From positions 1-52,071 of the forward strand of contig JAISBU010000028.1 of assembly GCA_031266015.1 (NCBI GenBank): a stretch of 52,071 bases of DNA, in the 5' to 3' direction. Positions 33,876-41,661 of this stretch are shown here, piece by piece (the stretch's first letter is position 1; each line of letters opens with the position of its first letter). A model generated the notes under the pieces. That model did not search any database and was not told where the DNA came from. It was given only the letters and a program-made list of their open reading frames with translations. The position numbers and the translations under genes were made by a program. The DNA is from Prevotellaceae bacterium (GTDB lineage Bacteria; Bacteroidota; Bacteroidia; Bacteroidales; UBA932).

Positions 33876-36800
33876 ATGAAAAAAAACGTAACTATTACCC
33901 TAGCGGCATTGACTGTCATTATCGTGGTCGGCGTACTGTGGAGCAAGCTGGCATTACCCACAAAGATTGCTCTTGTTGATTTTCAACCTTTTCAGGCGGC
34001 AAGCTTTATCAAGAGCAACAGCGACCGATTCATTAAATACGATGTTGTAGAGAAAGAGAATTTCAGCAGCTTGAAGCGCTACGATTTCGTTTTGGGATTT
34101 GGTATGGGAATGAGAATTACGGCCGAACAGCGGGCGCAAATTCAACGCGCTGCCGACAAAGGAGTTCCCACCTACATTCACATGGCTACAAACCCGGATA
34201 ACCGGATTTGCAATGTTGACAGCCTGCAGCTCAACGAAATACAAGGTTATTTGCAGCATGGAAGTAAACAGAACTACCAAAGTTTAGCCCGTTATATCCG
34301 GAAGGAAATTGACCGGAAAAAGTTTTTCATAACGCCGCCGGATGCTGCGCTCGAAACGGCATCAAACGTTTTATATCACTTAGATGAGAACGTTTGGTTC
34401 GAGGATGTGGAAAAATATAATAGCTATCTGAAAAACAAGAATATATACAAGATCAATGCCCCCAAAGTAGCCATTGTAGGCGGTTTAAATGACCCTTTTA
34501 GCAGCAATCGTGCCAATATCGACAGCCTGATCGTATCCTTTCAAAATGCAGGCATGAACGTTTATCCTGTGGCCTCTTCGATGAAGCGTATGGATTTTCT
34601 CAGCATGATTAATCCTGACGCTGTGATTTATTTCCCCCACGGGCGTTTGGCTATGGGACAAGCCGATACGGCTGTAAAATGGTTGAAGCAACGCAACATC
34701 CCTATTTTTGCGCCGTTAAGCATCCTGCAAACCAGGGAAGACTGGGAGAAAGATCCGATGGGAATGTTCGGAGGGTTCCTCTCACAAAGTATCGTTATGC
34801 CTGAACTCGATGGGGCAATATATCCATATGTAGTTAATGCTCAGGAAGTTGACAAAGATGGCATTTATCTGTTTAAAGCCATACCCGAACGGTTGAAGGA
34901 TTTTACCCGAATTGTCGGCAATTTTATTTCGCTGAAAAAGAAGTTCAACGCCGATAAAAAAATTGCCATTTACTACTTTAAGGGTCCCGGACAGCAAAGC
35001 CTGACAGCACAAGGTTTGGAAACTGCACCCTCGCTTTACAACCTATTAAAACGGTTGAAATCAGAAGGTTACAAGGTGGATAATTTTCCTTTGAACGAAA
35101 AAGAATTTGAGAAATTACTGATGACTCAGGGGAGCATATTCAGCACTTACGCTAAAGGCGCTTTCGATGATTTCCTGAAAAACGGGCATCCGGCGCTGGT
35201 AGAGAAAACAGAGTACGAATCATGGATCAAGCAATCACTCCCGAGTGCACTGTACGACGATGTAGTACATACTTATGGCGAAGCCCCGGGCGAATACATG
35301 TGCGTGAACAAGGATGGGAAATCGTACTTGGCCGTAGCCCGTATTCAACTGGGCAACATTGTCCTACTTCCGCAACCGATGGCTGGACTGGGAGGCGATG
35401 CCTTTGCTATTGTACATGGCGCAAAATCAGCGCCTCCGCATACCTACATCGGAGCCTACCTGTGGTCGCAATACGCGTTTAAAGCTGATGCAATGTTGCA
35501 TTTCGGCACCCATGGAAGCCTTGAGTTTACCCCGCAAAAGCAAGTGGCATTGAGCAACAACGACTGGCCCGACAGGCTGGTAGGAGCTGTTCCTCACTTT
35601 TACTACTACACCATTGGCAACATTGGAGAAAGCATGATGGCCAAACGGCGCTCGTATGCCACTACGGTTTCGTACCTCACACCTGCGTTTATGGAAACCA
35701 ACGTGCGGTCACAATTCAAATCGCTGCAAGATAGAATCAGGAGCTACTACAAAGCGGATGAGAGCGGCCAGCCTAAAGCTTCGCTGGCTATAAAAAAAAT
35801 TGCCGTAGAAATGGGGTTACATCGCGAGCTACGTTTGGATAGCGTGTTGACCAAATCCTATAGCACAGAGGAAGTTGAACGTATAGAAAATTATGCGGAG
35901 GAAATTTCTAACGAAAAAATGAATGGACAATTTTATACCACAGGGTTACGGTATACTCCTGAAAACATCCGTTCATCCGTCATAGCTATGAGCGCCGACC
36001 CTATTGCATACAGCTTGGCCGCTTTGGATAAAGAGCGAGGAAAGGTAACGGATAAACAGCTAAGAAGTAAACCGTTTTTTACATCTCACTACCTTGAGCC
36101 AGTTAAACATCTGATTAACAATGTATTATCAGGAAAAGCGGTCAGCCATACTCTTATTTGCTCTGTAGCCGGAATTACTCAAAAAGAATTAACGGAAGCG
36201 AAAACCATGCTTGCTCCCCGTAGCGGCATGGCGGCAATGATGAGCGCCGTTGAAGCTAAAAAAGAAAACGGTAAGCATCCCGCCAATGCTCCCAAAAGTG
36301 GCAAAGGTCATCCCTCGTGGATTCCCAAAATGGGAAGTCGTCCCGAATCGACAAAAAAAGGAGAAAAGCCGAAAGACAAAGCTGCCACTGCCCAGTTTGC
36401 AATGCCCACATACACAAAGGAGCAAAAAGATCATGCCCGTGCCATTGCCGAAATCGAACGAACGATTAATAACATTACCGTTTACAAAACAGCGCTGGAG
36501 CAAAGCCCCGAAATGGAGCTAAAATCCATTTTAAATGTGCTGTCGGGCGGATATGTTGCTCCGTCACCAGGCGGTGACGCTGTTGCCAATCCGCAGGCTG
36601 TTCCCACGGGGCGTAACTTGTATGCGGTAAATGCCGAAGCCACCCCGTCTGAAGTTGCCTGGGACAAAGGTGTTGCTCTGGCAACCGCCACGCTGGAACA
36701 ATACAAAAAGCAGCATGGCAGCTATCCGCGTAAGGTAAGCTACACATTCTGGAGCAGCGAATTTATAGAAACAGAAGGAGCCACAATCGCTCAGGTATTG

Positions 36801-38099
36801 TTCATGCTGGGAGTGGAGCCTGTGCGCGATCTGTTCGGACGTGTTTCGGATTTGAAATTAATTTCTTCCGAAACCTTAGGTCGTCCACGCGTTGACGTTG
36901 TAGTACAAACTTCGGGACAGCTTCGAGATCTCGCAGCATCCCGGCTGGCTCTGATTAGCCGCGCTGTTGAAATGGCGGCCGCCTCTACAAATGATCTGCT
37001 TGGAAATTATGTTTCAAAAAGCGCCGTAGAGGTAGAGCGGCAGCTGGTAGAGCAAGGTGTACCTCCGCAGGATGCCCGCACGATGTCAACCCAACGCGTA
37101 TTTGGCGGAGTAAACGGCATGTACGGAACTGGTATCCAGGGAATGGTTACTGCGGGTGATAAATGGGAAAGCGAAAAGGAAATTGCCGATACCTACATTC
37201 AAAACATGGGAGCCGTTTACGGGAACGAAAAAGACTGGGGTAGCTACAAAGCCGGACTGCTTCGCGCCGTGCTACATAGTACAGATGTTGTTGTACAGCC
37301 CCGTCAAAGTAACACTTGGGGAGCATTGAGCCTCGACCACGTTTATGAATTTATGGGAGGTATGAACCTCGCCGTTCGCAACGTTACAGGTAAAGATCCC
37401 GATGCTTATTTTGCCGATTATCGCAACCGGAATAATGTTCGGATGCAGGAGCTGAAAGAGGCTATCGGCGTTGAATCGCGCTCTACAATATTTAACCCCA
37501 CATACATAAAAGAAGCCATGAAAAGCGGTTCTTCAGCGGCCTCACATATTTCCGAAATCGTTACCAATACGTATGGATGGAATGTAATGAAACCGGATGT
37601 TATAGATAAAGAAATGTGGGATAAAATTTACGGCGTTTACATCAAAGATGAAATGAAGCTGGGAGTGCAGGATTACTTCAAACAATCCAACCCCGCCGCC
37701 ATGCAGGAAATTACTGCCGTAATGATGGAAGCTGCCCGTAAAGGCTTATGGAAGGCAAGTGAGCAGCAGCTGACGCACATTGCAAAAATGCATACGGACT
37801 TGATAAAAAAGTTCGGTCCAAGCGGTTCTGGATTTTCCGGAGGTAACGCCAAGCTACAAGATTTTATTGCCAAAAAAGTATCGCCGGAGGCAGCAAAGAG
37901 CTACACTCAACAAATTCAGCACATGAAAACGGGCAGCGCATCCGTCGAAAGCAAAAACGGAACAGTGTTGAAGAAAAGCGAACTTTCACAAGCTCCTGAG
38001 GGAGAGAAGAATAAACCAAACAGACTCGTTATCGTTGTTGTTACTCTCACGGCATTTGTTGTGCTGCTGATTATTCTTCGCAAGAAACGTAAGAATTGA
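33876..38099 (+). CDS. hmuS: HmuS: membrane-anchored CobN/magnesium-chelatase H-like protein of heme utilisation
   Basis: A 1407-aa homologue of the large chelatase subunits CobN and ChlH. The core motif HFGTHGSLEFTPQKQ is near residues 542-556, followed by YTIGNIGESMMAKRRSYATT, both diagnostic. Unlike cytoplasmic CobN it has a hydrophobic segment at each end (about residues 6-27 and 1380-1400, the latter followed by RKKRKN), so the bulk is predicted to lie in the periplasm. Near 777-845 there is a Met-, His-, Lys- and Pro-rich insert. No cobalamin genes are near, so cobalt insertion is not supported. In the hmu context it probably handles heme, and work on a gut Bacteroides homologue, as I recall, describes release of iron from heme. 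The ATG at 33876 is preferred to TTG codons at 33861 and 33864. Confidence 0.92.
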   Translation: MKKNVTITLAALTVIIVVGVLWSKLALPTKIALVDFQPFQAASFIKSNSDRFIKYDVVEKENFSSLKRYDFVLGFGMGMRITAEQRAQIQRAADKGVPTYIHMATNPDNRICNVDSLQLNEIQGYLQHGSKQNYQSLARYIRKEIDRKKFFITPPDAALETASNVLYHLDENVWFEDVEKYNSYLKNKNIYKINAPKVAIVGGLNDPFSSNRANIDSLIVSFQNAGMNVYPVASSMKRMDFLSMINPDAVIYFPHGRLAMGQADTAVKWLKQRNIPIFAPLSILQTREDWEKDPMGMFGGFLSQSIVMPELDGAIYPYVVNAQEVDKDGIYLFKAIPERLKDFTRIVGNFISLKKKFNADKKIAIYYFKGPGQQSLTAQGLETAPSLYNLLKRLKSEGYKVDNFPLNEKEFEKLLMTQGSIFSTYAKGAFDDFLKNGHPALVEKTEYESWIKQSLPSALYDDVVHTYGEAPGEYMCVNKDGKSYLAVARIQLGNIVLLPQPMAGLGGDAFAIVHGAKSAPPHTYIGAYLWSQYAFKADAMLHFGTHGSLEFTPQKQVALSNNDWPDRLVGAVPHFYYYTIGNIGESMMAKRRSYATTVSYLTPAFMETNVRSQFKSLQDRIRSYYKADESGQPKASLAIKKIAVEMGLHRELRLDSVLTKSYSTEEVERIENYAEEISNEKMNGQFYTTGLRYTPENIRSSVIAMSADPIAYSLAALDKERGKVTDKQLRSKPFFTSHYLEPVKHLINNVLSGKAVSHTLICSVAGITQKELTEAKTMLAPRSGMAAMMSAVEAKKENGKHPANAPKSGKGHPSWIPKMGSRPESTKKGEKPKDKAATAQFAMPTYTKEQKDHARAIAEIERTINNITVYKTALEQSPEMELKSILNVLSGGYVAPSPGGDAVANPQAVPTGRNLYAVNAEATPSEVAWDKGVALATATLEQYKKQHGSYPRKVSYTFWSSEFIETEGATIAQVLFMLGVEPVRDLFGRVSDLKLISSETLGRPRVDVVVQTSGQLRDLAASRLALISRAVEMAAASTNDLLGNYVSKSAVEVERQLVEQGVPPQDARTMSTQRVFGGVNGMYGTGIQGMVTAGDKWESEKEIADTYIQNMGAVYGNEKDWGSYKAGLLRAVLHSTDVVVQPRQSNTWGALSLDHVYEFMGGMNLAVRNVTGKDPDAYFADYRNRNNVRMQELKEAIGVESRSTIFNPTYIKEAMKSGSSAASHISEIVTNTYGWNVMKPDVIDKEMWDKIYGVYIKDEMKLGVQDYFKQSNPAAMQEITAVMMEAARKGLWKASEQQLTHIAKMHTDLIKKFGPSGSGFSGGNAKLQDFIAKKVSPEAAKSYTQQIQHMKTGSASVESKNGTVLKKSELSQAPEGEKNKPNRLVIVVVTLTAFVVLLIILRKKRKN

Positions 38100-38132
38100 G
38101 AATAAAAAAAACAGCTGACGCTCAGCTAAAGC

Positions 38133-38831
38133 ATGGAATTGATCGTCCAGATATTGATGCTATTCATTGTGGTGAACTGCATCTTCAAGCTCAGCTTTTG
38201 GAAGTGGTGGCAAGCGCTGATATTCGCACTCCTTTGCGCCGGATGCATCGTAGCCGGCTATCCGTTAGCCATACTACAATCCAAGACACAAATAGCCGAT
38301 TATTTGCAAAATGCAAAGGCCATGCAAAACGCTGCGATACTCGTAACTATAGAATCGATGGTTTGTTTCGGGTTCTGCTTTGCCGCTTTAGGCAGCCTGT
38401 TTGGCAAAAAGGCAAGCCAATGGGTAAAAGCACTCTTTTGGTATCCGGGATTGCTGATTTTTCCGGTTCTATTTTACGTGCTGACTCAAACCATATTTGC
38501 CCTGCCCGGCATCACCTTTTCGGCAATAGCTAACAATTTGGCTATCATAATATTAGCCGTACTACCCTTGCTTAGTTACAGCATCAAGCGGCTGATTCCC
38601 GAAAATGAGCTGCGTCTGGAAGTACATTTTTTGGTCAGCCTGTTCGTATGCATTCTCGGGTTGATCACCACCGTAAATGGCAATGTAGCTTACGCCGTAG
38701 CGAGCGAGCCAATCAATACTAAAGCTACCATGCTATCCGTCGGACTCTTTCTTTTGATGTTTCTGGCGGGTATAGCAGTCCATAAATTAAGGTGGATTAT
38801 TTTTCGAAAAAAACAACGTAAAACTAAGTAA
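38133..38831 (+). CDS. hmuT: HmuT-like polytopic membrane protein
   Basis: A 232-aa inner-membrane protein with about seven hydrophobic helices, including LIVQILMLFIVVNCIF, ALIFALLCAGCIVAGYPLAIL, VTIESMVCFGFCFAALG and VGLFLLMFLAGIAVHKL, and a basic C-terminal tail. I identify it by position, size and topology with HmuT of the P. gingivalis operon; it has no enzymatic motif that I can see. It lies 33 bp after hmuS and 1 bp before hmuU. It may carry a product of HmuS or anchor the HmuU/V channel; both are inference. Confidence 0.75.
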   Translation: MELIVQILMLFIVVNCIFKLSFWKWWQALIFALLCAGCIVAGYPLAILQSKTQIADYLQNAKAMQNAAILVTIESMVCFGFCFAALGSLFGKKASQWVKALFWYPGLLIFPVLFYVLTQTIFALPGITFSAIANNLAIIILAVLPLLSYSIKRLIPENELRLEVHFLVSLFVCILGLITTVNGNVAYAVASEPINTKATMLSVGLFLLMFLAGIAVHKLRWIIFRKKQRKTK

Positions 38832-38832
38832 A

Positions 38833-39426
38833 ATGGAGCTTGTATCTAAAGCATTATTTTGGGTGGCTAACGGTCTACTGATCCCGGACATCATTATTCT
38901 CTTGTGCCTGTTCGCTCGTTCGTTGCTGCTCATAGGGAGTTTTTACAACCAGTTTATCACCAAGCGTAAAAACGATAAGCTGCTCGTTGGCAAAATCAAA
39001 AAACTCTCAATGGAAAGTGTTTCTGACTTAAAAGCAACTTTACCAGATAAAGATAATTCTCTGTTTATCAAATATTTACGCGATATGCTATATTCAAAAT
39101 CCGGAGGAGCATACGATGAGTACCTGATATGCAATCTGGAGAATGAGGCCGACAAAGATTTGTCGCTTTCCAAAATGTTAGCCAAAATGGGACCCGTACT
39201 AGGGCTCATCGGCACGTTAATAGCCATGAGTCCGGCTTTAGTAGGGCTATCCACCGGCGACATTTCGGGAATGGCGTACAATATGCAGGTGGTTTTCGCT
39301 ACCACCGTAGCGGGCCTTGTTGTAAGCGCCGTAGGATTGGTAACGCTGCAATATAAGCAACGCTGGTACGCCAAAGATATCTACAGCTTAGAGTATGTTT
39401 CACGCGTAATTACAGGCAAAAAATGA
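38833..39426 (+). CDS. hmuU: HmuU: MotA/TolQ/ExbB-family proton channel protein
   Basis: A 197-aa protein with the TolQ/ExbB core: an N-terminal helix (LIPDIIILLCLFARSLLLIG), a cytoplasmic stretch, and the two conserved channel helices KMGPVLGLIGTLIAMSPALVGL and MQVVFATTVAGLVVSAVGLVTL. It shares little else with the window's ExbB at 11.5-12.4 kb and has no signal peptide. It overlaps hmuV by 4 bp (ATGA), a sign of coupled translation. It probably forms a dedicated proton channel with HmuV. Confidence 0.9.
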   Translation: MELVSKALFWVANGLLIPDIIILLCLFARSLLLIGSFYNQFITKRKNDKLLVGKIKKLSMESVSDLKATLPDKDNSLFIKYLRDMLYSKSGGAYDEYLICNLENEADKDLSLSKMLAKMGPVLGLIGTLIAMSPALVGLSTGDISGMAYNMQVVFATTVAGLVVSAVGLVTLQYKQRWYAKDIYSLEYVSRVITGKK

Positions 39427-39752
39427 GAAGTAAACGACGTACTACTTTCAAAGAAGAGGACACCGATCCGCTAAGCGTTGTGGTTAACCTGTTCGACGTT
39501 GCCATGGTTTTTGCCGTAGCGCTGATGGTTGCTATGGTAATGCACATGAACCTGACCGAGGTGTTTACAAAAGAAGATTTCACTATTGTCAAAAATCCGG
39601 GAAAAGACAACATGGAAATTCTTACCAAAGAAGGGGGTAAAATCAGTAAATACACTCCTTCGGATAATCAGCAAAATAGCGGCAAGAAGGGGAAAAAAGT
39701 CGGTATTGCTTACGAGCTGGAAAACGGAGAAATCATTTATGTTCCGGAGTAG
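39423..39752 (+). CDS. hmuV: HmuV: DUF2149 protein, minimal ExbD/TolR-like partner
   Basis: A 109-aa protein with one transmembrane helix (NLFDVAMVFAVALMVAMVM, residues 22-40) and a small periplasmic domain. Asp25 sits at the start of the helix, exactly where ExbD, TolR and MotB carry their proton-accepting Asp. DUF2149 is the family of HmuV. It overlaps hmuU by 4 bp and ends the operon before a terminator. That it works as the moving subunit of a HmuU-HmuV motor is inference from the Asp and the pairing. Confidence 0.88.
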   Translation: MRSKRRTTFKEEDTDPLSVVVNLFDVAMVFAVALMVAMVMHMNLTEVFTKEDFTIVKNPGKDNMEILTKEGGKISKYTPSDNQQNSGKKGKKVGIAYELENGEIIYVPE

Positions 39753-39848
39753 TTGCAGAAAAATTTAGAAGTAGACCACCGTGATATTTTTGATACTGCT
39801 ATGGCAACATCCGAGCAATTGCTTAGCTATTTGCCCCGGGTGAAAAAC

Positions 39849-39876
39849 AAAAAGTCCTGCGACCGCAGGACTTTTT
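39849..39876. terminator. Bidirectional terminator between hmuV and frr
   Basis: A stem of AAAAAGTCCTGC and GCAGGACTTTTT with a GACC loop sits between the convergent hmuV and frr genes. T-runs are present on both strands, so it can end both transcripts. Confidence 0.88.
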
Positions 39877-39920
39877 TACAGATACAAATATCATCTTTTG
39901 GAAAAAATCGGCGAATACCT

Positions 39921-40487
39921 CTATACTGTCATAATTTCCTTCTCCTTTTTCTCCAGCACCTCGTCTACCCTCTTATTATAAACGTCTGTATGCTTTTGAG
40001 CCTCAGCCTCGGCATCCTTTGCAACATCTTCCGACAAGCCGTCTTTCTGCATTTTCTTTATAGCCTCAATCGCATCTCGACGTGCATTTCGAATGCTCAA
40101 TCGCGCATGCTCGCCCTCAACCCTCACCTGTTTTACCAAATCTCTACGGCGTTCTTCGGTCAGAGCAGGTACGTTTATACGAATGTGCTCACCGTTGTTT
40201 TGTGGAGTCAAACCCAAGTTAGCCACCAATATCGCCTTCTCTATAATGGGCAACATGTTCTTCTCCCACGGTTGTACCATAATAGTACGAGCATCCGGCA
40301 CAGTAACGCTGGCAACTTGAGCCAGTGCGGTAGGCGCGCTGTAGTATTCCACCATCACGCCATCAAGCACGTGGATGTTAGCCTTACCGGCCCTAATGGT
40401 TAATAGCTGATTATCAAGATGTTCAATGGATTTATCCATTTTGGATTTAGCAAATGTAATTTGCTCTTTCGTGTTACTTGCGTCCAT
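39921..40487 (-). CDS. frr: Ribosome recycling factor
   Basis: RRF, with EF-G, splits ribosomes after termination. It is 188 aa, the standard length. Conserved parts are LLTIRAGKANIHVLDGVMVEYY, QVASVTVPDARTIMVQPWE and RVEGEHARLSIRNARRDA. The three-helix bundle tail ends KEKEIMTV. The gene stands alone with its own promoter. The upstream neighbour usual in many bacteria, pyrH, is not here. Assignment is firm. Confidence 0.97.
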   Translation of the reverse strand: MDASNTKEQITFAKSKMDKSIEHLDNQLLTIRAGKANIHVLDGVMVEYYSAPTALAQVASVTVPDARTIMVQPWEKNMLPIIEKAILVANLGLTPQNNGEHIRINVPALTEERRRDLVKQVRVEGEHARLSIRNARRDAIEAIKKMQKDGLSEDVAKDAEAEAQKHTDVYNKRVDEVLEKKEKEIMTV

Positions 40488-40539
40488 GGCGTAAGCTGTA
40501 TTTTATGGTGATAATTTATTTTACATCAATATATGGTTG

Positions 40540-40571
40540 TAAAGGTAAATAATTTGCTGCATTTATTCAAA
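40540..40571 (-). promoter_or_regulatory. Promoter for frr
   Basis: On the minus strand TTTG (40568-40571) and TACCTTTA (40540-40547, one mismatch to TAnnTTTG) are 20 nt apart, the usual Bacteroidota spacing. It lies just after the porin stop codon and gives a leader of about 45 nt. Confidence 0.5.
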
Positions 40572-40573
40572 TG

Positions 40574-41632
40574 CTAGAAGGATACGGCCACTTCCACTAC
40601 CAGCTTATTGTGCAGCGAAGCATCATCGTCGTACGTGGATGGCTTATCTTTCACAAAGTAAAGCTCGGCATTGAAGCGCAGCTCGCCTAAAATATTTTTT
40701 TGCCTTATCACACCGACGTTCAAACCGACAGTAACTCTCTGTATATCAGTAAATTCGATGCCGAAAGGAGTAGCCATGCCAAGGTTATTTCCTACATCGT
40801 AGCGTAAGGTTGGCTTCAGGTAGTGAACGTACTTGTTGGGTGTAAAGTCATGCACATAGTATCCTTGAATAAACGCAGCGCTCAGCTTTTCTGTTATGCT
40901 ATCGGTCACATATCTCTGCGCATACTCACACTCTACCCCAAAATTTTTGGCTATATACCTGAATTCCGCATTTACCATGCGTAAGTCATCCCCCACAGGA
41001 GTATGACCTCCATAGTAGCTGATTGCACCACGTGCACCTGTTTTCATCCCCGCGTCAATGCGCAATGCATAATTTAAATCGTTACCCCAAGCGCTGGTGT
41101 TAATACTCTCTCCATTGAATACTCCTGCGCTAAGGGTAACCGGTGCAAAATCCTTCAGGCTGTAGCTGAGCATGGCGCCAATATCGCGAGAGCCTATAGC
41201 GCCAATCTCCCGTCTACTATTCATTGGATAGGTGGTTATGTACTGCGACAAAAGTGAAATGTTCGAAAAGTAAATTTCTACCGGATTTTTGTCCAACTCC
41301 GTACTAAAGCCAAAACTTTGCTGGCCGGCTATAAATGAGAAATTTCCAACCTCATATCCGGCATAAAAATCCAGCGGCATAAAGCGTCCGGCGTTGCTAA
41401 GATCAACCTGCATGCGATAAAAAACCTGAGACAACACCCGACCTTTTAACCCCAACCTGGCATTACGCACCTCCATTCTACTATAGCCATTTTTAAAGTC
41501 ATGCTCCATTTTTATTTTCAACTTTCCGTCAAAAACAGGCGGCTTAATATCGTATGCAAGGCTATCGGATTCTTCAGCAACGGTCAAAGAAGCAAAAGAC
41601 AACAGCAGCATGCTAAGAAAAAAATGCTTCAT
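40574..41632 (-). CDS. Phosphate-selective porin O/P-like outer-membrane protein
   Basis: A 352-aa porin-like protein. The ATG at 41632 (MKHFFLSMLLL) gives a clean signal peptide ending TVAEE; an ATG 5 codons upstream is also open. The opening KMEHDFKNGYSRMEVRNARLGLKG and the strand SFIAGQQSFGFSTELDK match the OprO/OprP family, as does the closing LRFNAELYFVKDKP...VEVAVSF. Substrate specificity cannot be read from the sequence. It follows gcvP by 29 bp and may be read through from it. Confidence 0.8.
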   Translation of the reverse strand: MKHFFLSMLLLSFASLTVAEESDSLAYDIKPPVFDGKLKIKMEHDFKNGYSRMEVRNARLGLKGRVLSQVFYRMQVDLSNAGRFMPLDFYAGYEVGNFSFIAGQQSFGFSTELDKNPVEIYFSNISLLSQYITTYPMNSRREIGAIGSRDIGAMLSYSLKDFAPVTLSAGVFNGESINTSAWGNDLNYALRIDAGMKTGARGAISYYGGHTPVGDDLRMVNAEFRYIAKNFGVECEYAQRYVTDSITEKLSAAFIQGYYVHDFTPNKYVHYLKPTLRYDVGNNLGMATPFGIEFTDIQRVTVGLNVGVIRQKNILGELRFNAELYFVKDKPSTYDDDASLHNKLVVEVAVSF

Positions 41633-41661
41633 GAAAATACGATTCAAATAATTTCTATTTC

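Noticed and set aside
33876..38099. HmuS as cobaltochelatase CobN for vitamin B12
   Set aside because: No other cobalamin gene is present, and the surrounding genes are the hmu heme set. Terminal membrane anchors are also atypical for CobN.
38096..38533. 145-codon plus-strand frame overlapping the start of hmuT
   Set aside because: The overlapping hmuT frame gives a coherent seven-helix membrane protein, and this one gives no pattern.
39753..40403. 216-codon frame running from hmuV into frr on the plus strand
   Set aside because: It crosses the bidirectional terminator at 39849-39876 and then is antisense to frr.
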